From contig NZ_AGFR01000014.1 of assembly GCF_000231445.1 (NCBI RefSeq), positions 1-33,292 of the forward strand: a stretch of DNA of 33,292 bases. Direction: 5' to 3'. The notes below the pieces were generated by a model. The model had not been told where the DNA came from and searched no databases. It saw nothing but the letters and a program-made list of their open reading frames with translations. Below are positions 16,402-26,038 of the stretch, one piece after another. Made by a program: the position numbers and the translations under genes. The stretch is from Commensalibacter intestini A911 (lineage in GTDB: Bacteria > Pseudomonadota > Alphaproteobacteria > Acetobacterales > Acetobacteraceae). Within the stretch, counting starts at the first letter, position 1. The number at the start of each line of letters is the position of its first letter.

Positions 16402-18672
16402 CTATAATGTTTGTTTAATGGCAATCATCGCCAAATTTAAAATACCACGTGCACTTGTACTCTCAGTTAAAATATGTACTGGCTTTGTTGCACCCAATGT
16501 AATTGGGCCAATTTGCAAAGCATCTCCAACAACGCGACTTAAAGAAAGACCAATACTGGCAGAATCTAAACAAGGCATAATTAATAAATTTTCATTGCCT
16601 GTTAACGCTGAATTCTCAACTAAACGGCTACGAATCATTGGACTTAACGCCGCATCGCCTTGCATTTCACCATCAATTTCTAAAGTAGGATCTTTTTCTT
16701 TAATCAACGCTAATGCTGCACGCATTTTTTCAACAGAACCAGAATGTCCTGTTCCAAAAGAAGAGTAAGAAAGTAATGCCGCACGAGGTGGCAATCCAAA
16801 TTTAGATACGGTTTCAGCAGCCAATAATGTCAACTCAGCAATTGCTTCTGCAGATGGCTCTAAATGCAAATGAGCGTCCCCAACAAAAAACACAACATTT
16901 GATTGTATTAACGCAGAAATTGTATGGAAATCTTTTACATCGGGACGTTTAGGAATAATATTTTTTAAATATTTAAAATGACGGAACCATTGTCCATACC
17001 CACCAATGAGTGCAACATCCATATGCCCTTCTCTTAACAACATCGCAGCCATAATTGACTTTCTACGATAAAGTTGTTCAGAAGCTAACGAAGGAGGAAC
17101 GCCTTCCCTTTCGACAAGGTCTTTATAAGGTTTTTCTAGGGATTGTAACAATGGATCATCGTGTCTGGGTTCAAAGACCCCAACATGCTCATCAACCTTT
17201 AAGCTTAGACCCAAGCTTTTAATTTTTGCTTGAATTCTTTCTTTGTTCCCAATCACAAAAGGTTTAGCTAATTTATCATTCACTAAAGTTTGGATTGCAC
17301 GTAATACACGCTCATTCTCTCCCTCAGAGAAAATGATTTTTTTTAAATCAGGGCTTCTACGCACTGATTCAAAAACAGGTTGCATCACTTGACTCGTACG
17401 GAATACAAACTCTTGCAAATGATCTTTATAAGCTTGAAAATCTTCAATAGGCTGCGTTGCAACACCACTATCCATCGCTGCTTTTGCCACAGCTGGAGCA
17501 ATTTCCAAAATTAATCGAGGATCAAAAGGTTTTGGTAAAATATATTCTGGCCCAAATGATGGTGCTTCCCCACCATAAGCAGCAATGACTGCTTCACTGG
17601 CTTCTAATGTTGCCATTTTTGCCAAAGCATAAACCGCAGCATGTTGCATGGCTTCGTTAATTTCTTTGGCCCCAACGTCTAAAGCACCACGGAAAATAAA
17701 AGGAAAACACAGAACATTATTAACTTGGTTTGGATAATCAGAACGACCTGTCGCAAGAATTGCATCTTTTCTAACTTTTCTTGCTTCATCAGGCGTAATT
17801 TCTGGATCAGGATTCGCTAATGCTAAAATAATTGGCTTTTCTGCCATATGCTCTAAATATTCAGGCTTTAAAACCCCTGCCGCAGATAACCCAAGAAAAA
17901 TATCAGCGCCATTAATCACTTCTGATAACTTACGCGCATTCGTCTCTTTGGCATAACGCGCCATATTTTCAGGCATGTCTGGATTACGACCTTTCCAAAC
18001 CACCCCATCAATATCCGTTAACGTTACATTCTCGACTTTTAACCCAAGGCCAACCATCAAATCAACACAAGCCATTGCTGCTGCACCAGCACCAGAGGTT
18101 ACTAGCTTTACATCTTCAAGCTTTTTATTTTGAATGCGCAAAGCGTTCACCAACGCCGCGGTCACAACAATCGCTGTTCCATGTTGATCATCATGAAAAA
18201 CAGGAATATTCATTTTAGATTGAAGTTTTTTCTCAATATAAAAACATTCAGGTGCTTTAATATCTTCCAGATTAATCCCACCGAATGTCGGCTCTAACGC
18301 AGCAACCACACTACAAAAATGATCTGGATCTGTTGCATCAACTTCGATATCAAACACATCAATACCAGCAAATTTCTTGAATAGAACGGCTTTTCCTTCC
18401 ATCACAGGTTTACCAGCCAAAGGCCCGATATTTCCTAGTCCAAGAACGGCAGTACCATTTGAAATCACAGCAACCAAATTGCCTCTAGCTGTATATTTAT
18501 TAGCTAAAGAAGGATCTTTTTGAATTTCTAAACACGGAGCCGCAACACCAGGAGAATACGCCAAAGATAAATCACGTTGTGTTGCCATTCTTTTAGTTGG
18601 TGTAATGGTCAATTTACCTGGCTGTGGATATTGATGATAATCCAAAGCTTCCTGTTTAAATTTTTCTTCCAT
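16402..18672 (-). CDS. maeB: NADP-dependent malic enzyme with C-terminal phosphotransacetylase-like domain
   Basis: The enzyme decarboxylates malate to pyruvate with NADP reduction, linking the TCA cycle to NADPH supply. The product has 756 residues, the full length of the MaeB hybrid class. The malic domain covers about residues 1-160 ([15 protein letters not shown], then [20 protein letters not shown], then [12 protein letters not shown]). The NAD(P)-binding domain covers about 165-400 ([12 protein letters not shown]). The phosphate acetyltransferase-like domain covers about 430-756 ([14 protein letters not shown], then GEMQGDAAL). In MaeB proteins that tail lacks transacetylase activity and allows allosteric control, for example by acetyl-CoA. 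ATG 18672 follows GAGG at five bases. The gene lies about 110 bases downstream of tRNA-Leu. Confidence 0.95.
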   Translation of the reverse strand: MEEKFKQEALDYHQYPQPGKLTITPTKRMATQRDLSLAYSPGVAAPCLEIQKDPSLANKYTARGNLVAVISNGTAVLGLGNIGPLAGKPVMEGKAVLFKKFAGIDVFDIEVDATDPDHFCSVVAALEPTFGGINLEDIKAPECFYIEKKLQSKMNIPVFHDDQHGTAIVVTAALVNALRIQNKKLEDVKLVTSGAGAAAMACVDLMVGLGLKVENVTLTDIDGVVWKGRNPDMPENMARYAKETNARKLSEVINGADIFLGLSAAGVLKPEYLEHMAEKPIILALANPDPEITPDEARKVRKDAILATGRSDYPNQVNNVLCFPFIFRGALDVGAKEINEAMQHAAVYALAKMATLEASEAVIAAYGGEAPSFGPEYILPKPFDPRLILEIAPAVAKAAMDSGVATQPIEDFQAYKDHLQEFVFRTSQVMQPVFESVRRSPDLKKIIFSEGENERVLRAIQTLVNDKLAKPFVIGNKERIQAKIKSLGLSLKVDEHVGVFEPRHDDPLLQSLEKPYKDLVEREGVPPSLASEQLYRRKSIMAAMLLREGHMDVALIGGYGQWFRHFKYLKNIIPKRPDVKDFHTISALIQSNVVFFVGDAHLHLEPSAEAIAELTLLAAETVSKFGLPPRAALLSYSSFGTGHSGSVEKMRAALALIKEKDPTLEIDGEMQGDAALSPMIRSRLVENSALTGNENLLIMPCLDSASIGLSLSRVVGDALQIGPITLGATKPVHILTESTSARGILNLAMIAIKQTL

Positions 18673-18786
18673 ATTTTCCTCTATTGATGGTCGAGTTTAA
18701 ATCTTAATAATATAAAGACTATTCTCGGTTATCTTAGAACAGATAAAAGAAAAGGAAAATCACTCTTTTTTGAAAATAGGAAAAAG

Positions 18787-18872
18787 TGGTGCGGTCGAGA
18801 AGACTCGAACTTCCACGGGGTTGCCCCCACAAGCACCTCAAGCTTGCGCGTATACCATTCCGCCACGACCGC
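18787..18872 (-). tRNA. tRNA-Leu (anticodon GAG)
   Basis: The minus strand folds as a class II tRNA of 86 bases including an encoded CCA. The acceptor arm is GCGGTCG paired with CGACCGC (18866-18872 and 18791-18797). The D-stem is GCG/CGC and the anticodon stem CAAGC/GCTTG with loop TTGAGGT. The long variable arm is GGGG/CCCC and the T-arm contains TTCGAGT. The anticodon GAG is at 18837-18839 and reads CUC/CUU. The variable arm is typical of tRNA-Leu. Confidence 0.95.
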
Positions 18873-18948
18873 ACATGACAAACCATTCGATATGATGGTA
18901 TGTATCATGAATGTGTTTTCTCTATAACCGATCAAAAGATTTCATGCA

Positions 18949-19635
18949 ATGACCTTTTCTCCAATATTTTTACAAAAAAGTAAAAAAATTGTCTCTTATC
19001 CCGATGCATTGCAGCATATGCAGGAATATACACAGAAAATTTATGAAAAAAAACAGCCAGAATACTTATGGTTTTTAGAGCATTCCCCTTTATATACAGC
19101 GGGAAATTCTGCCAAAGAACATGACTTAATCAACCCACAACATTACCCAACTTTTTATACAAACCGTGGAGGACAATGGACTTATCACGGCCCTGGGCAA
19201 CGTGTTATTTATATCATGATGGATTTACGAGAGGATCATCAAGCTTTTCCCCCCAGAGATATCCATGCATTTGTCAATGCGATTGAAGACTGGATCAGTC
19301 TCAGCTTAAAACAATTTAATATTCAAGCTGAAAAAAGAAAAGATCGTATTGGATTGTGGGTTATTGATCCTATAACGAACAAAGAAGAAAAAATTGCTGC
19401 TTTAGGTATAAAACTCAGTCGCTGGATCAGCTGTCATGGCATCGCACTCAATGTGTTACCTAATTTAGAAGATTATTCTGGAATTATTCCTTGTGGATTA
19501 CCCGAATATGGTGTGAGCAGCATGCATAAATTAGGCGTTCATTGTTCTTTAGATGAGGTCGATCAAGTTTTATGCCAACAATGGCAAAAGATCTTCCCTC
19601 ACCCATTAATAAAAAAACAAATCTTTATCGATTAA
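18949..19635 (+). CDS. lipB: Octanoyl-(acyl carrier protein):protein N-octanoyltransferase
   Basis: LipB moves octanoate from acyl carrier protein to the lipoyl domains of 2-oxoacid dehydrogenases and GcvH, the first step of lipoate attachment. The product has 228 residues. Family motifs are LEHSPLYTAG, then NRGGQWTYHGPGQ, then KIAALGIKLSRWISCHGIALNV (with the active-site lysine region), then IPCGL with catalytic C182. The ATG at 18949 has only a weak upstream purine stretch. The 76-base gap to the divergent tRNA-Leu must hold both promoters. The stop overlaps that of the convergent lolA-like gene by four bases. Confidence 0.95.
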   Translation: MTFSPIFLQKSKKIVSYPDALQHMQEYTQKIYEKKQPEYLWFLEHSPLYTAGNSAKEHDLINPQHYPTFYTNRGGQWTYHGPGQRVIYIMMDLREDHQAFPPRDIHAFVNAIEDWISLSLKQFNIQAEKRKDRIGLWVIDPITNKEEKIAALGIKLSRWISCHGIALNVLPNLEDYSGIIPCGLPEYGVSSMHKLGVHCSLDEVDQVLCQQWQKIFPHPLIKKQIFID

Positions 19636-20240
19636 TTACCATCGGGATATGCAAAATATCCTGATGAAACATGAACGCCACTTTGTATATTTTCAAGGTC
19701 CATAATACTACGTCGTTGACGCACATCAACGGCTTGCATTTGCTTTAATGTTAAAACACCATTTACGTCTGTAAAAAGTAATGTAAGTAATCCTTGGGAA
19801 GGATTATCAGAACTTGCCATAGAAATCTGCAACAGATTTCCTTTATGCTGAATATTAGTCACTAAAATGGGTTCAGCTAGATGAACAGGCGTTTTTAACA
19901 TTAACCCTAATGGATTGCGAGCCAACCCAATATGGGTCACGGATTGATTGCTAAAATCTTTTGCAACCATACGCTTATCTTTTGCCACCACAATCATCGG
20001 CGCTGGAGTTTCATAATTCAACCTCAGCTTTCCTGGCTCATAAATAATACGCCCTGTTGATTTACCACCATCTGGCCACGTTTGAGTAAACTGCCCCTCG
20101 AACCCTTGGGGATTATTTAAATAAGTTTCAACTTGTGAAATCGCTGTTAACTCGCATGTTGGACGCAATTGTTGCCCACCATGACATGCCGCCAATAGCA
20201 TTGGCAATAAAAGCAATACACCTCTTCGCATCCACTTCAT
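19632..20240 (-). CDS. LolA-like outer-membrane lipoprotein carrier protein with a lipobox
   Basis: From ATG 20240 the product has 202 residues. The body shows the LolA pattern: FEGQFTQTWPDGGKSTGRIIYEPGKLRLNYETP near residues 47-80, then RMVAKDFSNQSVTH, and RNPLGLML about residue 105. LolA carries lipoproteins across the periplasm from LolCDE to the outer membrane. Oddly, the signal peptide ends in LLAAC, a clear lipobox with C19, whereas classical LolA is soluble. This copy may be membrane-anchored. A longer frame to 20309 exists, but AAGGA lies six bases before ATG 20240. The stop overlaps the convergent lipB stop. A LolA-family paralogue with another role remains possible. Confidence 0.82.
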   Translation of the reverse strand: MKWMRRGVLLLLPMLLAACHGGQQLRPTCELTAISQVETYLNNPQGFEGQFTQTWPDGGKSTGRIIYEPGKLRLNYETPAPMIVVAKDKRMVAKDFSNQSVTHIGLARNPLGLMLKTPVHLAEPILVTNIQHKGNLLQISMASSDNPSQGLLTLLFTDVNGVLTLKQMQAVDVRQRRSIMDLENIQSGVHVSSGYFAYPDGN

Positions 20241-20439
20241 CTTTATTCCTTTATATTTATGCAATATCGTTTGCGCAATCATAACTTCAATTGAACCACA
20301 GGCAAACAAGTTTCAATCAATACCCTCACTTTTCGCGCCTTAACTTTAATTGATATCAAATATTGTTTTTTATGTTTTGAATATAATATGATAAGATCAC
20401 ATTCCTTTAAGAAAAAGCTTGATTATAATTACCTATACA

Positions 20440-21030
20440 ATGACTGCTCATAAAAAACGTTTTCGTGCCTTTGATCCTGACCCTGACTGTCCCAACCACA
20501 AATGTTGCGACATGCCTAGCTGCGACCAAATTGCAGGTTATAAAGCACCAAAATCTCGACAAAATTTAAGAGATTATTACTGGTTTTGTTTAGAGCATAT
20601 CCGTGAATATAATAAGAACTGGGATTATTGTAAGGGCATGACCCCTGCACAAATAGAACAACATCTCAGATCCACGACCGTATGGGATAAACCCTCTTGG
20701 AAACTAGGCCAACTGGGTAAAGCAGACTTACTCAAAGAACAATATTTCAAAGATTCTTTGGGATTATTTAAAGATCATCCTGGATTTAAGCAAAGCAAGT
20801 CTAGTCCTAGCACTCCTCAAGCCCCCAAAGAATTACGTCATTCTTTGCAGACCTTGGGATTAACATGGCCACTTTCTTTACAAGAGCTCAGAAAACAATA
20901 TACGATATTAGCACGTCAGTACCATCCTGATACTAATCATGGGGATGTAAGCATGACAGAGCAATTTAAAAATATTAGTGCTGCGTATACACAGCTCCGT
21001 ACTCATTTAGTGAATTCAGTAGAAATCTAA
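20440..21030 (+). CDS. J-domain protein with N-terminal cysteine cluster, upstream of cobS
   Basis: From ATG 20440 the product has 196 residues. The N-terminus holds a cysteine/histidine cluster (C17, C22, C23, C28, C50, H53) around CPNHKCC and WFCLEH, probably a zinc site. The C-terminal 60 residues are a J domain with the HPD motif at 162-164, which would recruit and stimulate a DnaK-type Hsp70. J-domain genes of this layout stand just before cobS in many alphaproteobacteria, and cobS follows here after 55 bases. The frame continues to TTG 20419; neither start has a strong Shine-Dalgarno. The divergent 199-base gap to the lolA-like gene contains TATAAT at 20382-20387, without a well-spaced -35 box. 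Confidence 0.88.
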   Translation: MTAHKKRFRAFDPDPDCPNHKCCDMPSCDQIAGYKAPKSRQNLRDYYWFCLEHIREYNKNWDYCKGMTPAQIEQHLRSTTVWDKPSWKLGQLGKADLLKEQYFKDSLGLFKDHPGFKQSKSSPSTPQAPKELRHSLQTLGLTWPLSLQELRKQYTILARQYHPDTNHGDVSMTEQFKNISAAYTQLRTHLVNSVEI

Positions 21031-21085
21031 TACCCATTATACTTCATTGACAATATATGATGACCAAAACAAAGGATTGTTTATA

Positions 21086-22102
21086 ATGACTGAAAAGCCT
21101 GCCGCACCGATACAAGCGACCAATGCTGATCTTCCCCCAACATCTGTTCTCTCTGAACCAGATATGAAATTTAGTGTCAGAAAAACATTTAATATTGACC
21201 TTGATATGGAAGTCTTCGGTTTTTCGGTAAAGACCTCTTTAGTTCCTGACCTCGACCCGAACTATTGCTTTGATAAAGAAATTACTCAGGCTATTTTGGC
21301 AGGTTTTAGATATAATCGTCGTGTGATGGTTCAAGGGTTTCATGGAACAGGGAAGTCCTCTCATATTGAACAAATTGCAGCACGATTAAATTGGCCTTGT
21401 GTGCGTATTAACCTAGACAGCCATATTTCTCGTATTGATTTGATTGGTAAGGACGCAATTGTTCTTAAAGACGGCAAGCAAATCACTCAATTCCAAGAAG
21501 GTCTCCTTCCTTGGGCTTTGGAAAATCCTTGTGCATTGATTTTCGATGAATATGATGCTGGTCGCCCTGATGTGATGTTCGTGATTCAACGTGTTCTTGA
21601 AGCTGAAGGAAAACTTACACTTTTAGATCAAAACCGAGTAATTCGTCCGAACCCTTTCTTCCGTTTATTTGCTACCGCTAATACCATTGGTCTGGGCGAC
21701 ACCACAGGACTCTATCACGGCACACAACAAATTAACCAAGGTCAAATGGATCGTTGGAATATTGTGGCGACCTTGAACTATCTTCCACATGAGCAAGAAG
21801 CCAATATCATCATGTCTAAAATGGGTGCAACCAAAGAAGACAAAGAAGCAACCCAAATGATTGACTCAATGGTGGCGTTAGCAAATTTAACCCGCGCAGG
21901 CTTTTCAACGGGTGAGATCTCCACAGTGATGTCTCCACGAACCGTCATTACTTGGGCTGAAAATTTTGAGATTTTCAAAAACTTAGAATTAGCTTTCCGC
22001 CTAACTTTTTTAAATAAATGTGACGAAGCAGAACGTCCAACTGTTGCTGAATATTATCAACGTTGCTTTAACGTTAATCCTTTATCTACCGATTTAGCTT
22101 AA
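21086..22102 (+). CDS. cobS: Cobaltochelatase CobS-type AAA+ ATPase subunit
   Basis: The product has 338 residues and is a MoxR-like AAA+ ATPase. Walker A is GFHGTGKSS at 84-92 with K90. Walker B is ALIFDEYD with D154 and E155. The sensor region follows ([14 protein letters not shown], then NQGQMDRWN). CobS and CobT form the ATP-driven chaperone that works with CobN to insert cobalt in aerobic cobalamin synthesis. The frame starts earlier at TTG 21047, but AAAGGA lies nine bases before ATG 21086 and the extra residues match nothing. cobT follows after 20 bases. No cobN or other cob gene is in the window, so the target chelatase is not visible here. Confidence 0.94.
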   Translation: MTEKPAAPIQATNADLPPTSVLSEPDMKFSVRKTFNIDLDMEVFGFSVKTSLVPDLDPNYCFDKEITQAILAGFRYNRRVMVQGFHGTGKSSHIEQIAARLNWPCVRINLDSHISRIDLIGKDAIVLKDGKQITQFQEGLLPWALENPCALIFDEYDAGRPDVMFVIQRVLEAEGKLTLLDQNRVIRPNPFFRLFATANTIGLGDTTGLYHGTQQINQGQMDRWNIVATLNYLPHEQEANIIMSKMGATKEDKEATQMIDSMVALANLTRAGFSTGEISTVMSPRTVITWAENFEIFKNLELAFRLTFLNKCDEAERPTVAEYYQRCFNVNPLSTDLA

Positions 22103-22122
22103 TTCATTATCAGGAGGAACCT

Positions 22123-24045
22123 ATGTCAGACGAGACCAAAATACCCCCATCTGCAACACCCATTCCTCCTAAGAAACCTGATAAAAATGAATATGACCCC
22201 GAAAAATTTAAACAAGCTACCATCGGGGTTATTCATGCGCTGAGCGGAAGACAAGATGCTAGTGTATATTTTTACTCTGGCATCATGCGCCAACAATCCC
22301 CACAAAATACCATTACGCCAACGAATGTGCATTTACCTAACCCACCAGACATTCATGATCCAGTCATGATGAATCAACTGCGTGGAACAGCAGATGCTCT
22401 TGCGCTGCGATTAAAATATCATAACCCAAAAATACATGAGGCCACACAACCCACGATTTCTGATGCCAAAGTCACCTTTGATGCATTGGAACAAGTCCGC
22501 GTTGAAGCTTTGGGTAGTCGTCATATGCAAGGGGTAGCCGCAAACCTGCGCTTTGTTCAAGAATATAACAGCCATGCCGAGGGGCATGCACGCATGGACA
22601 AAGCAGAGCAACTTTCTCCGCAAACTGCCCTTGCTTTATTAGCCAGAGAAAAACTCACAGGAGAACCTGTTCCAAAAGCATCTCGGCGTATTGTGCAATT
22701 ATGGCGTAATCGACTGACAAAAAGCGGCGAAGATGCATTGGAGCAAATGTTCCTTAACATGGATAATCAAAAAGAATATGCCGCAGCTTCACAACAATTA
22801 TTAACTGCTTATCAGCTCTTAGAAGATTTAGAAGAAAAAGATCAAGACTCTTCAAATGATCAAGAAAGCAACGATCAAGATTCTCCTGATACTGCCGAAG
22901 ATCCTTCTGAAGACGAACAATCTGAACCTCAAGAACAAGAGCAGCCAGAAGAACAAGCTCAGCAACTTGCTCAAGGCATGGATAGTGATGATGTCTCTGA
23001 TGCAGATGACGGCGATGGATTTAAAACTCAAGATACGCCTGCAGGGCCAAAAGAAGGCGAACTTCCTCCGTTAAACGAGGTCGAAGATGCTGGCTATCAT
23101 ATTTATACCAAACGATTTGATGAGATCGTTTCCGCGGATCAAGTCTGTAATGCGGAAGAGCTAGACTTCCTGAGAAAACAGCTCGATCATCAATTACAAA
23201 GCATGCAGAATATTATTGCTAAATTAGCCAATCGTCTGCAACGAAAACTCATGGCACAGCAAAGACGTCGTTGGAATTTCGACCAAGAAGAAGGGTTATT
23301 AGATGCGAGCAAATTACCACGCATCATTACCAATCCTATGTATTCGCTTAGCTATAAATATGAACAAGAAACTGATTTCAAAGATACGGTTGTTACATTA
23401 CTCATTGATAATTCTGGGTCTATGCGAGGCAAGCCGATTACAATTGCTGCAATGTGCGGAGATATCTTAGCCAGAACCTTGGAACGTTGTGCGATTAAAG
23501 TCGAAGTTTTAGGCTTTACAACTCGTGCATGGAAAGGCGGACGTAGTCGTGAAGATTGGCTCAAGAATGGCAAGCCAGCCGAACCAGGACGGTTAAATGA
23601 TTTACGGCATATTATTTATAAATCCGCGGATCAACCTTGGCGACATGCCCGTAAAAATCTGGGGTTAATGTTGCAAGAAGGATTGCTCAAAGAAAATATC
23701 GATGGAGAATCTTTGCATTGGGCTTGGCAACGCCTGCGCGTGCGTCCAGAAAAGCGTAAAATCTTGATGATTATTTCAGATGGTGCGCCTGTCGATGATA
23801 GTACTTTATCCAGCAATAATCCTGAATATTTAGAAACACATTTACGTCGTATGATTGCCCGTATTGAGTCTCAACCTGATATAGAGCTGACCGCCATTGG
23901 AATTGGACATGATGTCACCCGTTATTACCAACACGCGGTCACCATCACCAATGCCGAGCAACTAGGGGGAACAATGATGCAGGAGCTAGCTGCGCTGTTT
24001 GATCCAAAAGGACAAAAGCAACGCTTGCACAAAGAGATAAGTTGA
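22123..24045 (+). CDS. cobT: Cobaltochelatase CobT-type subunit with VWA domain
   Basis: The product has 640 residues. The N-terminal CobT region (about 1-240) is followed by a strongly acidic, Glu/Gln/Asp-rich linker (about 240-300). A C-terminal von Willebrand A domain carries the MIDAS motif DNSGS at 429-433, followed by [13 protein letters not shown]. This matches CobT, the partner of CobS in the aerobic cobaltochelatase; VWA-AAA+ pairing is also found in magnesium chelatase (ChlD/ChlI). ATG 22123 follows a near-perfect AGGAGG at five bases, so cobT may be translated more strongly than cobS. Length is normal. No terminator is obvious after the stop. Confidence 0.94.
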   Translation: MSDETKIPPSATPIPPKKPDKNEYDPEKFKQATIGVIHALSGRQDASVYFYSGIMRQQSPQNTITPTNVHLPNPPDIHDPVMMNQLRGTADALALRLKYHNPKIHEATQPTISDAKVTFDALEQVRVEALGSRHMQGVAANLRFVQEYNSHAEGHARMDKAEQLSPQTALALLAREKLTGEPVPKASRRIVQLWRNRLTKSGEDALEQMFLNMDNQKEYAAASQQLLTAYQLLEDLEEKDQDSSNDQESNDQDSPDTAEDPSEDEQSEPQEQEQPEEQAQQLAQGMDSDDVSDADDGDGFKTQDTPAGPKEGELPPLNEVEDAGYHIYTKRFDEIVSADQVCNAEELDFLRKQLDHQLQSMQNIIAKLANRLQRKLMAQQRRRWNFDQEEGLLDASKLPRIITNPMYSLSYKYEQETDFKDTVVTLLIDNSGSMRGKPITIAAMCGDILARTLERCAIKVEVLGFTTRAWKGGRSREDWLKNGKPAEPGRLNDLRHIIYKSADQPWRHARKNLGLMLQEGLLKENIDGESLHWAWQRLRVRPEKRKILMIISDGAPVDDSTLSSNNPEYLETHLRRMIARIESQPDIELTAIGIGHDVTRYYQHAVTITNAEQLGGTMMQELAALFDPKGQKQRLHKEIS

Positions 24046-24203
24046 AGTGTTTTTTAACCCCTCTGCTTATCATTAGCACTCGTATTTATTCCTTTTATTG
24101 CCTTAATAGCAAGAGCTTCAAGCTATCAATTATAAGATCTAAGCCATGGATATCAGCATGAATGGTTGCCCCTATTATGTTATCTACCATTCTGAATATC
24201 CTA

Positions 24204-24232
24204 TTGTAATATTGATGATAAATTTGTAATGA
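24204..24232 (+). promoter_or_regulatory. Possible promoter of the small secreted protein gene
   Basis: TTGTAA (24204-24209) and TAATGA (24227-24232) are separated by 17 bases and lie about 35 bases before ATG 24267. The rest of the gap from 24046 to 24266 holds a weak 5-bp stem near 24110 and nothing else I recognise. Confidence 0.25.
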
Positions 24233-24266
24233 TTAGTTTAAATTCTGAGTTTGAATTATTGTGACG

Positions 24267-24692
24267 ATGAAAATGAAAAAGATTTTACCACTAGCTATTA
24301 TATCGCTATTTACTGTTCCAATAGCTTCTATCGCTGCTGATAGAGCGCCTGATGCCACTATAAACGCAGCGCTTGAGATGATAACACCAGGTTATTGTGA
24401 AAATGCTTTTATGCCAGACACACCATTATCAAAGACTGAAAACTGGTATAAAAAGGCTGAAGTAACAATCTCAAGTTGCTATAACGAGGCAAATAAAAAT
24501 AAACCATCTCAAAAAAATATTAATAACAAATATTTTTCAAATGATGTTTTTCAAGAAAGATACGCTAACTTCACAAAAGACTTGTATGGTAACGAAATAG
24601 ACGAAACTACTGACTATTTATCAAAAATTTTTAATCTATCCCAAGATAGATTGAACAAAAACTGTGTTCAATATTTAATGAATAAAAAATAA
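24267..24692 (+). CDS. Small secreted protein of unknown function, 141 aa
   Basis: I do not recognise a family. From ATG 24267 the product has 141 residues. Residues 1-24 are a Sec signal peptide (lysine-rich start, hydrophobic LPLAIISLFTVPIA, cleavage motif ASIAA). The mature part of about 117 residues is polar, Asn/Lys-rich and probably helical, with three cysteines (C44, C71, C133). GTG 24261 and ATG 24273 are alternative starts, and no good Shine-Dalgarno is present for any of them. The gene is AT-rich and stands alone between cobT and the convergent aminotransferases. It may be a periplasmic or secreted accessory protein. Coding status rests on the signal peptide and the clean frame. Confidence 0.6.
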   Translation: MKMKKILPLAIISLFTVPIASIAADRAPDATINAALEMITPGYCENAFMPDTPLSKTENWYKKAEVTISSCYNEANKNKPSQKNINNKYFSNDVFQERYANFTKDLYGNEIDETTDYLSKIFNLSQDRLNKNCVQYLMNKK

Positions 24693-24747
24693 TCATCTTA
24701 TATAAATAAATTCATACTAATTTTAATACTATAAAATTATATACTCA

Positions 24748-24782
24748 AAAAGAAATCTCTTAATCTAATAAAAGATTCTTTT
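24748..24782. terminator. Hairpin between convergent genes, possible bidirectional terminator
   Basis: AAAAGAAATCT at 24748-24758 pairs with AGATTCTTTT at 24773-24782, with one bulged base and a 14-base AT-rich loop. The minus-strand copy runs on into TTTTT and the plus-strand copy ends in TTTT. It lies between the stop of the small secreted protein gene and the stop of the convergent aminotransferase gene. The stem is AT-rich, so termination strength is uncertain. Confidence 0.4.
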
Positions 24783-24800
24783 AGAGTATATAAACATCGC

Positions 24801-26027
24801 TTACGTTAATTGCTCAACAAACTTCGCAATTCGTTTACATGCTTCTTCCAATACTGCGTCATCAGCAGCATAAGAAATCCGCAAATACGGACTTAGGCCA
24901 AAAGCATGCCCAGGGACAACAGCAACATATTGCTCCTCCAACAAAGCTTCTGCAAAATCTTGATCATTCTCGATCTTATGTCCGCCTGCGCTTGTTTTAC
25001 CAAGGCATCCTTTTATCCCAGGATACACATAAAATGCCCCTTGAGGCACCGCGCAAGTCACACCTGGCATCTTTGAAAATGCTTCCTTCATCATCTTACG
25101 ACGACGATCATAGGCTTTTTTCATTTCCTCCACATCATTTGCACAATCATGCAACGCTGCTGTTGCTGCGGCTTGACTAATACTTGATGCTCCAGAAGTC
25201 GAATTACTTTGGATCTTTACCATTGCTTTGATCAAGCGTTTTGGCCCACCCGCATATCCAACGCGCCATCCTGGCATTGCATAGGTCTTAGATGCGCCAT
25301 TAGCTGTTAAAATACGATCTTTTAAATCGGGAGCCAATGCTGCCAAGGAATAATGAGCTTCCCCATCAAACACTAAATGTTCATAGATCTCGTCCGCAAA
25401 CACCCAGACTTGAGGATATTCACGTAAAACCTCAGCAATTTCTAACAGATCTTGCTTTGACCACACGGCCCCTGTTGGATTGCTCGGGGAGTTAATAATC
25501 AGCCATTTGCTTTTGTCCGTCAGGACTTTCCGTAAATCTGCTGCCTTCAAAGAAAAATTATTCTCTTCTGAGCAAATCACATCAACAGGCGTGCCACCTA
25601 AAAACCGAGTCATAATCGGATAGCTCGTCCAATAAGGCGCAGGCACAACCACTTCATCACCAGGATTTAACGTCGCCATAAATGCATTAAATAAAATCTG
25701 TTTGGCACCATTCGCCACCATGATTTCATCCAGTGCATAATCCAAGCCATTTTCTTCCTTGAATTTTTTCTGCACCGCTTGCTTTAGCGATAAAACCCCA
25801 TCAATAGGTGGGTATTTTGTTTTCCCCTCCAAAGCTGCTTCATACGCTGTATCACAAGCTGCTCTGGGGGTTAGAAAATCAGGCTGCCCCAACGCAAGAG
25901 AAATCACATCTTTCCCTTGTGCGGCCAGCGCTCTGGCTCTCATCGACATTGCAATCGTTGCTGGGGCTTCAAACCCATCCATACGGGTCGATAATGTTGG
26001 TTCTGTTGTATTTACTGTCGTATTCAT
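24801..26027 (-). CDS. Class I pyridoxal-phosphate aminotransferase, aspartate aminotransferase type (downstream copy)
   Basis: From ATG 26027 the product has 408 residues with the fold type I layout. Visible are the GxPDF motif (ALGQPDF), SNPTG at 182-186 (with N183), D212 in VFADEIYE, the PLP lysine K247 in GASKTYAMPGWR, and the C-terminal arginine in YLRISYA. Such enzymes move amino groups between aspartate, glutamate or other amino acids and 2-oxoacids; the exact substrate is not readable. The frame can be extended ten codons to TTG 26057, inside the upstream gene, but ATG 26027 lies eleven bases after that gene's stop. The two genes are close paralogues and very probably one operon. No strong Shine-Dalgarno is seen, which fits coupled translation. 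Confidence 0.9.
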   Translation of the reverse strand: MNTTVNTTEPTLSTRMDGFEAPATIAMSMRARALAAQGKDVISLALGQPDFLTPRAACDTAYEAALEGKTKYPPIDGVLSLKQAVQKKFKEENGLDYALDEIMVANGAKQILFNAFMATLNPGDEVVVPAPYWTSYPIMTRFLGGTPVDVICSEENNFSLKAADLRKVLTDKSKWLIINSPSNPTGAVWSKQDLLEIAEVLREYPQVWVFADEIYEHLVFDGEAHYSLAALAPDLKDRILTANGASKTYAMPGWRVGYAGGPKRLIKAMVKIQSNSTSGASSISQAAATAALHDCANDVEEMKKAYDRRRKMMKEAFSKMPGVTCAVPQGAFYVYPGIKGCLGKTSAGGHKIENDQDFAEALLEEQYVAVVPGHAFGLSPYLRISYAADDAVLEEACKRIAKFVEQLT

Positions 26028-26038
26028 CGAACTATCTA

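Noticed and set aside
18729-18935. Minus-strand open frame of 68 codons
   Set aside because: It runs through the tRNA-Leu gene and encodes no recognisable protein.
20310-21085. Cobalamin riboswitch before the J-domain gene or cobS
   Set aside because: I see no B12-box-like conserved core or suitable long leader; the 55-base gap before cobS is too short, and the gap before the J-domain gene is AT-rich without it.
24108-24128. ATAGC/GCTAT stem after cobT as a terminator
   Set aside because: Only five base pairs and no T-run on either strand.
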